From VRUE01 sp963697805 (GTDB taxonomy: Bacteria > Actinomycetota > Thermoleophilia > Solirubrobacterales > 70-9), in NCBI GenBank assembly GCA_963697805.1, contig CAVOPB010000001.1:186001-250000 (forward strand): a DNA stretch of 64,000 nucleotides, written 5' to 3'. Shown piece after piece: positions 9,313-16,199 of this stretch. The first letter of the stretch is position 1, and each line of letters opens with the position of its first letter. Under the pieces are notes generated by a model, which saw nothing but the letters and a program-made list of their open reading frames with translations, did not search any database and was not told the origin of the DNA. The translations under genes and the position numbers were made by a program.

Positions 9313-10041
9313 TCAGTCGAGGCTCGAGAGCGCAGTCGCGACCGCGAAGCCGAGCGTGGTCACGAGTCCGGCGACGCGGCCCGACTTCCTCGTCGCCTCG
9401 GGGATCATCGAATCGATCAGCATCACCAGGAGGGCGCCGGCGGCGAAGCCGTCGATAGCCGCCCGCAGCTCGCCCGAGGTGACGTCGGCGATCCCGTAGC
9501 CGATGACCGTCTGCAAGGCGCAGATCGCAGCGACGACGCACCAGAGGGTGATGACGCGGCGGCGGGCGATGCCGGACTCGTCCATCTCGGTCGCCGAGCC
9601 GATCGCCTCAGGCAGATTCGAGACGAAGATCGCGACCAGCAGGCCGAGCCCGACCCCTTCCCCGGCGGCGAGGCCGATCCCGAGGACGAGCTGCTCGGGA
9701 ATGCCGTCGAGAAAGGCACCGAGGGCAAGCGCCGTCCCCGGGTCGTCGGCCTGGGCTCGGGCCTTCGGGCCGTGGCCGGCGGAGGCGCGCCTGTCGATCA
9801 GGCCGTCGAGGGCGAAGAAGGCGAAGGCGCCGAGCCCGAGGCCGAGCGCGGTCGAGCTGAGGCTCCCCTCCTCGATTCCCTGAGCGGCGAGCTCGAAGCT
9901 GATCGCGCTGATCAGCGCCCCGGCCCCGAAGGCGAGCACCAGCCCGACCTGGCGGTCGGGCCAGCGGCGGGCATAGGCCAGCAGGGCGCCCATGACCAAG
10001 GAGGATGCGGCCAGCGCCCCCCAGCCGAGCGCGGCGCCCAC
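9313..10041 (-). CDS. ZIP-like metal transporter family protein, divergent metal site
   Basis: A 242-residue protein with about eight hydrophobic helices and the ZIP layout, including GFAAGALLVMLIDSMIPEA near the C-terminus. ZIP proteins import Zn or Fe through conserved His/Glu residues in TM4 (HNxPEG) and TM5 (HxxPE). Here TM4 reads DGIPEQL and TM5 SNLPEAI, so the histidines are replaced by Asp and Ser while the Pro-Glu pairs remain. Metal specificity or even transport may therefore differ. The GTG start (10041) directly follows the stop of the upstream antitoxin remnant. Confidence 0.72.
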   Translation of the reverse strand: MGAALGWGALAASSLVMGALLAYARRWPDRQVGLVLAFGAGALISAISFELAAQGIEEGSLSSTALGLGLGAFAFFALDGLIDRRASAGHGPKARAQADDPGTALALGAFLDGIPEQLVLGIGLAAGEGVGLGLLVAIFVSNLPEAIGSATEMDESGIARRRVITLWCVVAAICALQTVIGYGIADVTSGELRAAIDGFAAGALLVMLIDSMIPEATRKSGRVAGLVTTLGFAVATALSSLD

Positions 10042-10179
10042 TCAGGTCACCGACGGTGAAGGTGGTGGGCCGACTCGCACGTACGGCGTACCTCTGCGGC
10101 GGACGAGAATCATCTCACCGGCCGCAGCGCGCTCCATGTAGTAGCCGAATTGATTGCGGAACTCATGAGCGCCGACCTC
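10042..10179 (-). pseudogene. Phd/YefM-type antitoxin remnant without a start codon
   Basis: Codons from 10179 down to about 10066 encode EVGAHEFRNQFGYYMERAAA and then a RRRGTPYVRVGPP stretch. This matches the N-terminal half of prevent-host-death antitoxins (DNA-binding, toxin-neutralizing). No ATG, GTG or TTG lies in frame between this block and the tRNA gene just upstream, and the C-terminal toxin-binding part and any toxin gene are absent. In frame it is the tail of the endonuclease frame that runs through the tRNA. Read as a decayed toxin-antitoxin fragment. It is less likely a genuine C-terminal domain of the endonuclease. Confidence 0.6.
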
Positions 10180-10683
10180 GGGTCGCGCACAACCGTCGGT
10201 CTGATCAGTGGAGCTGGAGGGACTCGAACCCTCGGCCTTTCGGATGCCATCCGAACGCTCTTCCAGCTGAGCTACAGCCCCGAGCTCGAAATCGCTCGCG
10301 AAGTTTACCGCGGCCCTCTGGTTGTTTCTGGGGCGCGTCGTCCGTAGGTGCACGGAATATTTCCCGGCGACCATGGAGGCCGGGAGCAGGTAGGTGCGAT
10401 CGAGCTCTCCGCAGAACGCTGCCAGGGCATCGATCTCATCGAGCTGATAGGTGGCCCTGACGAAACCACGCCGGCTGGTTCGGCATCTACTCGTTCGAAC
10501 GCGGATCACATCTCCGTCGTAGTTCGCCCACTTGCACTGCACGCGCATCAGCTGCCCGCCGATTCCAAGCGCCAAGTCGTAGCGCTCATGCTCGGTCAGC
10601 GGTTTCAGAACCGAAAGGCCCAGGTCCGCCGCCTCCTTCGCGATTGCCAGCTCAGCGACATTGCCCTTCTGATTGGGGTTCAC
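10042..10683 (-). CDS. PD-(D/E)XK endonuclease of the group I intron-associated (I-Ssp6803I-like) type; frame runs through tRNA-Ala
   Basis: From GTG at 10681-10683 the first 134 or so residues form a compact PD-(D/E)XK nuclease. Glu11 lies in KGNVAELAIAKEA, Asp36 in ERYDLAL, and Gln49-x-Lys51 in VQCKWANYDGD, the layout of the intron-encoded I-Ssp6803I family. No stop codon occurs before the tRNA. The frame therefore continues through the tRNA gene (the telltale GAVAQLEER and SSPSSST translation) and an antitoxin remnant, giving 213 codons in all. The true protein may end by processing or mRNA cleavage at the tRNA. A consensus LexA box overlaps the likely -10 and touches the start codon. No group I intron is visible here. 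Confidence 0.7.
   Translation of the reverse strand: MNPNQKGNVAELAIAKEAADLGLSVLKPLTEHERYDLALGIGGQLMRVQCKWANYDGDVIRVRTSRCRTSRRGFVRATYQLDEIDALAAFCGELDRTYLLPASMVAGKYSVHLRTTRPRNNQRAAVNFASDFELGAVAQLEERSDGIRKAEGSSPSSSTDQTDGCARPEVGAHEFRNQFGYYMERAAAGEMILVRRRGTPYVRVGPPPSPSVT
10209..10281 (-). tRNA. tRNA-Ala (anticodon GGC)
   Basis: A 73-base cloverleaf on the minus strand starting GGGGCTGTAGCTCAG. The acceptor stem contains the G3-U70 wobble pair that marks alanine tRNAs. The anticodon stem TTCGG/CCGAA holds loop ATGGCAT with anticodon GGC, and the T arm has GGTTCGAGTCC. The discriminator base is A and CCA is not encoded. It reads GCC and GCU codons. The whole gene lies inside an open frame of the upstream endonuclease; its 3' end abuts the Phd remnant, as seen at tRNA-linked integration sites. 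Confidence 0.97.
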
Positions 10684-10696
10684 GAACGTATGTTCG
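10683..10696. promoter_or_regulatory. LexA/SOS box upstream of the endonuclease
   Basis: CGAACGTATGTTCG is a perfect match to the Gram-positive and actinobacterial LexA operator CGAAC-RNRY-GTTCG. On the minus strand it covers the proposed -10 (GAACAT, 10690-10695) and touches the first base of the GTG start. LexA bound here would block transcription until DNA damage. Binding is inferred from the match only. Confidence 0.75.
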
Positions 10697-10718
10697 CTCG
10701 ACCGGTGTGACTGATCAA
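10690..10718 (-). promoter_or_regulatory. Putative sigma-70-type promoter, leaderless message
   Basis: TTGATC (10713-10718) as -35, a 17-base spacer, then GAACAT (10690-10695) as -10. Six bases separate the -10 from the GTG start of the endonuclease, so the message would begin at or within one base of the start codon. That fits the absence of a Shine-Dalgarno sequence. Leaderless messages are common in actinobacteria. Inferred from sequence alone. Confidence 0.5.
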
Positions 10719-10777
10719 GGCGAGATTGCCACGAAACTGTGGCGCGGGCAAGCCCGTAGACCACGGACGGCCGGCAG

Positions 10778-11551
10778 CTAGGCGGCCTGCTGGCCGGAGC
10801 CCTGGTCCTCGTCGACATCGAGGATCAGGCTGTCGTCGGCGGTACGCCGGACCTTGAACTCCATCGGCGCGCTCTCTTCGAGCTCGCGGAGCAGCTCGAT
10901 CGGTTGGTCGAGGTTCATCGAGAGCGTCGCGCGCCCCTCGGAGAAGCGCTCGACCGATATGTCGGCGGCGCCGAGGCGGCTGATCGCGTCCTCGATCCCG
11001 ACAAGCTGTGAGAAGTCGCCGAGCGGCCCTATCTCGAGCCGGAGGTGGCCCTCGAAGAGGTCGGGGCCGGCCTCGACCGGCGCGGCGCCGTTCTGGGCGG
11101 TGGACGTTTGGGCCTCGGCGTTGACGTCGGCCAGCTCTTGGGCCCGGCGGCCGACCTCAACCGCCTCGCGCAGCGCTTTCATCCGGATCCTCGTCGCCTG
11201 GCCGCGGGCCTGGGAGTGGATCTCGTCGATGTGGGACGCGACCGACTCGAGCGACTCGATGCTCCGCTCGTGGCGCTCGTTCGCCTCCTGCAGCTTCTCA
11301 CCGAGTGCCCGGATCTCGCGCTCGCGCTCGAGCACCATCTCCGAGAGATCCGCCGCCTCACTCTCGGAGCGGGCCGCCTCCTCGGTCGCCTCGCGCCAGC
11401 GCTCCAACGCATCCGCGGCCTTCTTCTGAAGGTTCGCGATCCGCTCTTCCCGGTCCACAATCGCCGCGTCCACATCGCTGCGGCGATAACCGAAAAGAGC
11501 CCTCTTGAAGCTGCCCATGCGCGGCACCGTAGGGGCCTCCTCGGACGTCAT
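10778..11551 (-). CDS. DivIVA-like coiled-coil protein with a C-terminal alpha/beta domain
   Basis: A 257-residue cytoplasmic protein. The N-terminus (GSFKRALFGYRRSDVDAAIV) resembles the membrane-targeting head of DivIVA, which in other proteins recognizes curved membrane and recruits partners. Residues about 30-145 form a continuous charged coiled coil. After a short Ala/Gln linker, residues about 165-245 form a small alpha/beta domain with GPLGDFSQL and LELLRELE-like elements. It ends QGSGQQAA. A perfect SOS box sits 22-36 bases upstream of the ATG, so a damage-induced role at the division site or pole is possible. That role is inference; no homologue of proven function is recognized. Gene between rsfS and the endonuclease, same strand. 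Confidence 0.7.
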   Translation of the reverse strand: MTSEEAPTVPRMGSFKRALFGYRRSDVDAAIVDREERIANLQKKAADALERWREATEEAARSESEAADLSEMVLEREREIRALGEKLQEANERHERSIESLESVASHIDEIHSQARGQATRIRMKALREAVEVGRRAQELADVNAEAQTSTAQNGAAPVEAGPDLFEGHLRLEIGPLGDFSQLVGIEDAISRLGAADISVERFSEGRATLSMNLDQPIELLRELEESAPMEFKVRRTADDSLILDVDEDQGSGQQAA

Positions 11552-11573
11552 TTCGCACCACCCCGACAGAAGG

Positions 11574-11587
11574 CGAACGTGCGTTCG
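11574..11587. promoter_or_regulatory. LexA/SOS box upstream of the coiled-coil gene
   Basis: CGAACGTGCGTTCG is a second perfect match to CGAAC-RNRY-GTTCG. It lies in the 48-base gap between rsfS and the DivIVA-like gene and ends 23 bases before the ATG. A clear -35/-10 pair is not visible around it, so whether it controls an internal promoter or the read-through message is unknown. Confidence 0.65.
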
Positions 11588-11599
11588 AACGCGGCCTCC

Positions 11600-12004
11600 T
11601 CAGGCGCTCGCGGCAGACGGAGCCTGATGCTCGCCGAACTCGAGCTCGAGCCGCGGCGCCTCGTGCCAGAGGTCCTCGAGCGCGTAGCGCTCGCGCGCCT
11701 CGGCAGTGAACACGTGCATCACGGAGTCGAGGTAGTCGAGGACGATCCAGCCTGCCGCCCCATCCCCCTCGACGCCGCCCGGTAGCAGTCCCATCTCGTT
11801 CTTCAGCCGCAGCCGCACCTCGTCGACGACGGCGCGGGCCTGGCGCTCGTTGCGGGCCGTGCAGATCACGAGGTAGTCGGTGTAGGAGGCGAGGCTCCGC
11901 ATGTCGAGGGCGACGATCTCGGTCGTGCCTTTGGAGTCGGCGATCCCGCCCAGCTGCCGGGCCAGTGCCTCGGAGTCGAACTCGCCCGCGCGCTCGGCGC
12001 TCAC
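11600..12004 (-). CDS. rsfS: Ribosomal silencing factor RsfS
   Basis: A 134-residue RsfS/Iojap protein. The family block DYLVICTARNERQARAVVDE is followed by GWIVLDYLDSVMHVFTAEAR and YALEDLWHEAP. RsfS binds ribosomal protein uL14 and prevents subunit joining when nutrients are scarce. Its GTG overlaps the nadD stop codon as GTGA (12001-12004); the nadD-rsfS pair is conserved across bacteria. The last 15 residues are an Ala/Ser-rich tail of no known function. Confidence 0.95.
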   Translation of the reverse strand: MSAERAGEFDSEALARQLGGIADSKGTTEIVALDMRSLASYTDYLVICTARNERQARAVVDEVRLRLKNEMGLLPGGVEGDGAAGWIVLDYLDSVMHVFTAEARERYALEDLWHEAPRLELEFGEHQAPSAASA

Positions 12005-12612
12005 CTGTAGACCCCCTTCTCCTCGATGAATCGGGCCACCGGCTCCGGCACCAGGTAGCGCAGCGGCCTACCCGCTGCCGCCCGCTCGCGCACCACCGAG
12101 GAGGAGACGCCGAACTCGGGCATCTCCAGCATCGTCGCCCGGTCCGAGACGCCGAGACTGCGCATCACCGCGGCGACGTCGGCGTCCGAGACGCCGGCCC
12201 GGCGGGCGACCGCGAGTCGCGCCAGCTCGACCACCCGCTCGGGCTCGCGCCAGCTCTCAAGGCCGACGGCGGCGTCCGCACCCATCACGAACACCAGCTC
12301 CGTGTCGCCTTTCTCGTTACCAAGTTGCTCCAAAGTCTCATACGTGTAGGACGGCCCCTCGCGTTCGGCCTCGAGCGTCGAGACGCTGAATCGCGAGTCG
12401 TCGGCGGCGGCCAGCCTCGTCATCGCCAGCCGCTGCTCGCGACCGGGGTCGTCGGCGATCCGCTTATGTGGAGCCTCGCCGGTCGGCATCAGGATCACCT
12501 CGCTGAGCCCGAGCTGCCAGAGCGCCTCCTGAGCCAGCGCCAGGTGCCCGAGGTGCGGCGGGTTGAACGCCGAGCCGAGGATCCCGATGCCGGCCTCCGA
12601 CGTGTTACCCAC
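12001..12612 (-). CDS. nadD: Nicotinate-nucleotide adenylyltransferase
   Basis: 203 residues. The nucleotidyl transferase motif is GSAFNPPHLGHLALA with HLGH near residue 20 (the usual Gly-Gly-Ser-Phe-Asp is GSAFN here). The C-terminal SSSVVRERAAAG block corresponds to ISSTxIR. It joins ATP and nicotinate mononucleotide to form deamido-NAD. The GTG at 12612 lies within the end of proA (8-base overlap), so it is probably coupled to proA. The proB-proA-nadD-rsfS order is typical of actinobacteria. Confidence 0.95.
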   Translation of the reverse strand: MGNTSEAGIGILGSAFNPPHLGHLALAQEALWQLGLSEVILMPTGEAPHKRIADDPGREQRLAMTRLAAADDSRFSVSTLEAEREGPSYTYETLEQLGNEKGDTELVFVMGADAAVGLESWREPERVVELARLAVARRAGVSDADVAAVMRSLGVSDRATMLEMPEFGVSSSVVRERAAAGRPLRYLVPEPVARFIEEKGVYR

Positions 12613-13870
12613 GCACCTGGCCGTCGCCGCGGACGACGTACTTGTATGTGGTCAGCTCCCGCAGGCCGATCGGCCCCCGAGCGTGGAGCTTCTGGGTCGA
12701 GTTGCCGATCTCGGCCCCCATTCCGAATTCGAAGCCGTCGGTGAAGCGGGTCGAGGCGTTGGTGTAGACGACCGCGGCATCGATCTCGTCGCTGAACCGC
12801 TCAGCGGCCTCCTCGGAGCGCGTCACGATCGCCTCTGAGTGGCGGGTCCCGAACCGGTTCACGTGCTCGATCGCCTCCTCGAGCGAGTCGACGACCCCGA
12901 CCGCGATCTTCAGGTCGAGGAACTCGGTGCCCCAATCGGCCTCCGCGGCCTCCCCGACCTCGACCTCGCCGGCGGCGGCCATCGCCCGCTCGTCGCCGAC
13001 CAGCTTGACGCCGGCCTCGCGAAGCTCGGCGAGAGCGCCGGGGAGGAAATCGGAAGCGACTGCCGCGTCGACCAGCAGCGTCTCGGCCGCGTTGCAGACG
13101 CCCGGCCGCTGGACCTTCGCGTTGACGACGATCCTCCGCGCCATCTCGAGGTCGGCATCGGAATGGACATAGACGTGGCAGTTGCCGGCGGCGGCATAGA
13201 TGACCGGCACCGTCGCGACATCCTTCAACGCCGCCTTCAGGCCTTCGCCCCCGCGTGGGATCAGGAGATCGATCAGCTCGTCCTGCGTCGCGAGCTCAGC
13301 CAGGTCCTCGTGGCCGCCCCCGGCGAGCAGCACGACCGCGTCCTCGGGCAACCCGGCCTCGATCAGCGCCTCGCGGGCGATCGCGGCCAGCGCCCCGTTG
13401 GTTCGCACGGCGTAGTGGGAACCGCGGAGTACGATCGCGTTGCCGCTCTTGATCGTCAGCGCCGCGCAATCGATCGTCACGTTCGGCCGCGCCTCGTAGA
13501 CGACGGCGACGACACCCAGCGGCACCCGCAGCTTCTTCAGCGCGAGGTCGCCGGCGACCGTTTTCGATTCGAGCTCCTCGCCGACCGCGTCGGGCAGCGC
13601 CGCGATCGCGCGCACGCCCTCGGCCATCGCCTCGACCCGCGCCTCGGTCAGGGTCAGCCGGTCGCGGAGCGCCGGTGTCAGCCCCGCCGCGCGCTCGTCG
13701 GCGAGGTCGGCCGCGTTCGCCTCGAGCACCTCGGAGACCCGCTCCCCGAGCAGCCGCGCCGTCGCCTCCAGCGCCGCGTCCTTCGCCGCGCTCTTCGCAC
13801 TCGCCAACACCCTTGAGGCCGTCCGAGCGGCTTCGCAGCTCTCTGCAACGGAGATCGTCGTAGTTGCCAT
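12605..13870 (-). CDS. proA: Gamma-glutamyl phosphate reductase
   Basis: 421 residues of the aldehyde dehydrogenase superfamily. Catalytic Cys259 lies in QRPGVCNAAET. The NADPH fold carries YEARPNVTIDCAALTIKSGN, and the C-terminal block FEFGMGAEIGNSTQKLHARG is diagnostic. It reduces glutamyl 5-phosphate to the semialdehyde, the second step of proline synthesis. It follows proB but is separated by 110 bases that hold a large inverted repeat, so expression of the two may be uncoupled. Confidence 0.97.
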   Translation of the reverse strand: MATTTISVAESCEAARTASRVLASAKSAAKDAALEATARLLGERVSEVLEANAADLADERAAGLTPALRDRLTLTEARVEAMAEGVRAIAALPDAVGEELESKTVAGDLALKKLRVPLGVVAVVYEARPNVTIDCAALTIKSGNAIVLRGSHYAVRTNGALAAIAREALIEAGLPEDAVVLLAGGGHEDLAELATQDELIDLLIPRGGEGLKAALKDVATVPVIYAAAGNCHVYVHSDADLEMARRIVVNAKVQRPGVCNAAETLLVDAAVASDFLPGALAELREAGVKLVGDERAMAAAGEVEVGEAAEADWGTEFLDLKIAVGVVDSLEEAIEHVNRFGTRHSEAIVTRSEEAAERFSDEIDAAVVYTNASTRFTDGFEFGMGAEIGNSTQKLHARGPIGLRELTTYKYVVRGDGQVRG

Positions 13871-13887
13871 CCCGGCTAAGGGTAACT

Positions 13888-13971
13888 GGCGGGGTTTGGG
13901 TGCCTCTCTCGAAGCGCGGCGCTACCGGCGTAGCCGGACAGCGCGAGAGGGAGGCACCCAAACCCCGCCTC
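13888..13971. repeat. Large inverted repeat between proB and proA
   Basis: The left arm (13888-13911) and right arm (about 13944-13969) are complementary over about 24 base pairs with one 2-base bulge. The arms read GGCGGGGTTTGGGTGCCTC and its reverse complement. The roughly 32-base loop contains a second small palindrome around CCGGCGTAGCCGG. No U-run follows, so a simple Rho-independent terminator is not obvious. It could act as a transcript stabilizer, an attenuator between proB and proA, or a bidirectional stop. Confidence 0.85.
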
Positions 13972-13980
13972 CTTCCCTTA

Positions 13981-15069
13981 TTAGAGGAGCACGAACCGAT
14001 CCCGATGAATCGCCTCGTCGGCAGCATGCGGGAGCTGCTCGCGCACCGCGTCGCTCTTCAGCCCCACAATCTGCCCCAGCTCACGCGACGAGTAGTCGAC
14101 GATGCCCTTGCCGAGCACCGAGCCGTCGATCGTGACCTCGACCGCGTCGCCGGCCTCAAAATCGCCCTCGACGGCGGTGATCCCGACCGGCAGCAGGCTC
14201 GAGCCGCGCTCGCGAAGCACCCGCGCCGCTCCCTCGTCGACCATCACCCTCCCCCGCGCCGGCTTCGCGTACTTGAGCCAGAGCTTGAAGCTCGACGACC
14301 TTCCGGCCTGGGCGGCGAACCGGGTGCCGACCGCCTCCCCTCCGGCGGCGCTTGCCAGTGCTCCGGGGCGGGTGCCGTCGCAGATCACGCTGGGAATCCC
14401 GGCCTCGCTCGCCATCTCCGCCGCCGCCACCTTGCTCCGCATCCCGCCCGAACCGAACGCGGAGGTGCGGTCACCGATCTCCATCCCCTCGAGCTCGGAG
14501 AACTCGCCGACCTCGGCGATCCGGACGGCATCGGAGTCGGCGCCGGGATCGGCGCTGTGGAGTCCTTCGACATTGGAGAGCAGGATCAGGAGCCGGGCGT
14601 CGAGCAGGATCGCCACCTGGGCCGCGAGGAAATCGTTGTCACCGAAGCTGATCTCGTCGGTCGCCGTCGTGTCGTTCTCGTTGACGACCGGGACCACGCC
14701 CCAATCGATCAGCCGCCGCAGGGTCTGGCGCGCGTTCAGGTAGTTGGTGCGGGCGGCGATGTCGGCGGCGGTTAGCAGAACCTGCGCGGCGTGCATCCCG
14801 CGCCCCGAGAGCCGTGCCTCGTAGGCGCGGAAGAGATCGCCCTGGCCGACCGCGGAGGCGGCCTGCAGCTCGTCCATCGCCCGCGGCCGCGCCGCCAGCT
14901 CGAGCAGCCGGATCCCGCGCGCGATCGCGCCCGAGGTAACAAGCACGACACGCTCGCCACCTTGCTCGAGCGTCGCGACCTGCTCGCAGACCGAGTCGAG
15001 GACATCGACGCGCAGCTCGCCGTCATCGGCGGCGACGATCGAGGAACCGAGCTTGACGAGCAGAGTCAT
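13981..15069 (-). CDS. proB: Glutamate 5-kinase
   Basis: A 362-residue amino-acid kinase with an N-terminal kinase domain (LLVKLGSSIVAADDG; substrate block NENDTTATDEISFGDND near residue 140) and a C-terminal PUA domain (about 275-350, GRVMVDEGAARVLRERGSSL). It phosphorylates glutamate to start proline synthesis and is usually inhibited by proline. The ATG overlaps the stop of the upstream amidohydrolase as ATGA, an unusual partner for proB. Confidence 0.96.
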   Translation of the reverse strand: MTLLVKLGSSIVAADDGELRVDVLDSVCEQVATLEQGGERVVLVTSGAIARGIRLLELAARPRAMDELQAASAVGQGDLFRAYEARLSGRGMHAAQVLLTAADIAARTNYLNARQTLRRLIDWGVVPVVNENDTTATDEISFGDNDFLAAQVAILLDARLLILLSNVEGLHSADPGADSDAVRIAEVGEFSELEGMEIGDRTSAFGSGGMRSKVAAAEMASEAGIPSVICDGTRPGALASAAGGEAVGTRFAAQAGRSSSFKLWLKYAKPARGRVMVDEGAARVLRERGSSLLPVGITAVEGDFEAGDAVEVTIDGSVLGKGIVDYSSRELGQIVGLKSDAVREQLPHAADEAIHRDRFVLL

Positions 15070-16178
15070 CGTCTCTCGGCGCCGATGGCGGCAGCGCTCT
15101 CGACCCCGGGCGTCAGCGCCACGGTCAGGGCGAGCACGATCGCCCGGATCGCCTCCGGCGAGCCCGACTCACACTCATCGAGCAGCCCGGTCAGCGACGG
15201 CTGCGAGTCATCGCCCGCCGGCTCGTCACCGATCGCGAGCCTGGCGACCTCCAGCAGCAGTGTGGGGTCGCCCCCGCCGTAGAGGCAACCTCCGATCCCG
15301 GAGAGCACCCCGGCGACCCTGCCCTCGCTCGGCCTCAACGTCACCCCTGCGGGCGTGCCGGGCACGGGCCCGGTGTCGACCGCCTCCTCCCCCGCGAGCA
15401 GATTCTCGAGCTGGCCCCCCATCACCAGGCCGACCTCCTCGTCGGAGAGGCCGGAGAAACGGGCGCAGCGGAGAGTGATCGTGAGCAGCAGCTCGACGTC
15501 CATCAGCGGCGCGTCGCTTCCGTAGAGGATCCTCCCCGACGGCACGAGGGCGAAGAGGGCAAGGAGGTCGGCCGGCACCAGCCACGCCGTGTCGAAGAAC
15601 AGGTTCGGGTACTCGGGGACGAGCTCCGCGAGCCAGGCGAGGTCGGAGACGCCGGCGTGGGCGAGAATCATCGGGCAATCGGGGTGGCCCGCGGCCAGCG
15701 TCGTGAGGGACTCACCGAAGGACCCGACACCGACCCCGGCGTGGATCAATACCGGCACCCGCGCCTCGGCGGCGACGCCGAAGAGCTCAGTAACGCCCGG
15801 ATGGTCGAGGCGGAAGTCCTCGGCCCGCGGATGCAGCTTGAAGCCGCGGGCGCCGTCGGCCAGTGCCTCGGCGGCGTCTGCCGCCGAGCTGACGCGCGGA
15901 TCGATGCGGGCGAACGGGATGAGCCGATCGGGATGGAGCCGGCTCTCCTCGATCACCCGCTCGTTCTCCGCCGCGTACCCCGTGTCGACGCAGAGAGGGA
16001 AGATCACCGAGCGGCCGCCGATCTCCTCGAGCTCGGTGACGTGCTCCTCGGCGGTTCGCGATGTTCCGTCGATGTCGACACCGGTGTGCGCGTGGGCGTC
16101 GAAGGGGCGGATCGCCCCGGCGCCGAGCCGCTCGCGCTCGCCGCGGATGACGGTCTCGACGCTCGCTCCGGATTTCAT
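15066..16178 (-). CDS. Amidohydrolase-family (TIM-barrel) metal-dependent hydrolase
   Basis: 370 residues. The amidohydrolase-2 layout includes an N-terminal metal motif FDAHAHTGVD (HxH) near residue 28, a lysine in RGFKLHPRAEDF, a histidine in VPVLIHAGVG, a histidine in PMILAHAGVS and an aspartate in ILYGSDAPLMD. Such enzymes hydrolyse or decarboxylate small carbon rings or amides; the substrate cannot be named. The last 90 residues, after the barrel, are Gly/Asp-rich and look unlike the family. It sits between obg and proB, where actinobacteria normally have no gene, and is translationally coupled to proB. Confidence 0.75.
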   Translation of the reverse strand: MKSGASVETVIRGERERLGAGAIRPFDAHAHTGVDIDGTSRTAEEHVTELEEIGGRSVIFPLCVDTGYAAENERVIEESRLHPDRLIPFARIDPRVSSAADAAEALADGARGFKLHPRAEDFRLDHPGVTELFGVAAEARVPVLIHAGVGVGSFGESLTTLAAGHPDCPMILAHAGVSDLAWLAELVPEYPNLFFDTAWLVPADLLALFALVPSGRILYGSDAPLMDVELLLTITLRCARFSGLSDEEVGLVMGGQLENLLAGEEAVDTGPVPGTPAGVTLRPSEGRVAGVLSGIGGCLYGGGDPTLLLEVARLAIGDEPAGDDSQPSLTGLLDECESGSPEAIRAIVLALTVALTPGVESAAAIGAERR

Positions 16179-16199
16179 GCCGGAGAGACTAGTGGCGCA

